From assembly GCF_014190915.1 (NCBI RefSeq), contig NZ_JACHVU010000001.1, positions 1-64,000 of the forward strand: DNA of 64,000 bases, written 5' to 3'. A model generated the notes under the pieces. It was not told where the DNA came from and made no database searches. It saw nothing but the letters and a program-made list of their open reading frames with translations. The DNA is from Mycolicibacterium iranicum. GTDB lineage: Bacteria; Actinomycetota; Actinomycetes; Mycobacteriales; Mycobacteriaceae. Made by a program: the position numbers and the translations under genes. Positions 63,769 to 64,000 of the stretch are shown one piece after another. Positions within the stretch are counted from its first letter, which is position 1; every line of letters begins with the position of its first letter.

Positions 63769-64000
63769 ATGACCGAACCCCTGGGGTTGTCGATCGGGAC
63801 GACCAACCTGGTGGCGGCCCGCGTAGGCCGCCCGCCCGTGACACGCCGCTCCATCCTCAACCTGTTCCCCGGCCAGGCGCCCGAAGTGGGTGCTCCCGGC
63901 GAGTTCCCGCCGCGCAACGAGCCCGCCGTGGTCCTCGATGGTTTCGTCGACCGCGTCGGCGATCCGGTGCCGCTGGTGGCTGCCGACGGCACCTCGCACC
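63769..64000 (+). CDS. Second Hsp70-like protein, N-terminal 77 residues (runs off window)
   Basis: Starts at ATG 63769 with AGGAGAG upstream. The beginning LGLSIGTTNLVAARVGRPP is the Hsp70 phosphate-1 loop with Ser where DnaK has Asp, the same change as in the protein at 56402. Both also share GFVxRxGDPVPLVxADxxxHR (VLDGFVDRVGDPVPLVAADG here). This one has a 15-residue insertion (NLFPGQAPEVGAPGEFP). Its divergent position from the IniB-domain gene suggests co-regulation. The rest lies outside the window, so a membrane anchor cannot be checked. Confidence 0.85.
   Translation, partial: MTEPLGLSIGTTNLVAARVGRPPVTRRSILNLFPGQAPEVGAPGEFPPRNEPAVVLDGFVDRVGDPVPLVAADGTSH

Overview
This window comes from a high-GC actinobacterium, almost certainly a mycobacterium of the fast-growing (Mycolicibacterium-like) kind. 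Evidence: GTG starts and 4-bp GTGA/ATGA gene overlaps are common. The genome carries mycobacterial markers (TtfA, IniA/IniC dynamins, IniB N-terminal domains, a mycothione reductase-like protein, HspR with its HAIR boxes). Gene order is also close to the M. tuberculosis Rv0340-Rv0391 interval, rearranged. I saw no rRNA, tRNA or CRISPR.

Layout. 1-400: end of an IS481-family element facing left, beside a remnant of a second one. 396-4075 (minus): PurT-like protein, membrane protein, rhodanese, MetZ and a small protein in one tightly packed operon. 4115-10510: CPA1 antiporter, a MarR regulator divergent from an MMPL exporter, an alpha/beta hydrolase, and a P450 with its ferredoxin. 10467-14251 (minus): membrane protein, diguanylate cyclase, hot-dog thioesterase, PurA. 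14347-17938: Rv0358-like protein, M50 peptidase, metal-efflux CDF with its operator, DUF3151 protein, Rv0361-like protein. 17999-23853: class II aldolase, Zn alcohol dehydrogenase, DedA protein, NhaA-DsbA fusion, GH76. 23927-26099: self-regulated TetR/MFS efflux pair. 25983-31943 (minus): SpoU methyltransferase, lipoprotein, SDR, TtfA, ClpB. 32127-37441: CYTH protein, then an operon of an SSS symporter, a small membrane protein and two NtaA-type flavin monooxygenases. 37520-44064: mixed accessory genes, including a flavohaemoglobin-like reductase and an aldose epimerase. 44080-48210 (minus): dnaK-grpE-dnaJ-hspR. 48450-55366: lipoprotein followed by a 15-bp tandem repeat, then a redox/NADPH operon (mycothione reductase-like, G6PD, GH15, TIGR03085 protein, F420-type oxidoreductase). 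55406-56400: two leaderless genes for single-pass Thr-rich proteins. 56402-64000: an expanded ini locus.

The most interesting part is the ini locus. iniB, iniA and iniC are followed in the same direction by an Hsp70-fold ATPase domain fused to one transmembrane helix and a long Pro/Glu/Ala wall-spanning tail. A second IniB-domain gene lies upstream, and a second Hsp70-like gene starts divergently from it. Both Hsp70-like proteins replace the first catalytic Asp of the phosphate-1 loop with Ser and share a GFVxRxGDPVPLV signature. TAGGGG repeats lie in front of both IniB-type genes. I infer an envelope-stress membrane machine combining two dynamins, an actin-fold ATPase that reaches through the wall, and repetitive IniB proteins. 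The assembly is inferred from context; no function was tested.

The heat-shock genes in the window (clpB and the dnaK operon) carry HspR-type inverted repeats and so probably form one regulon with hspR, which is encoded here.
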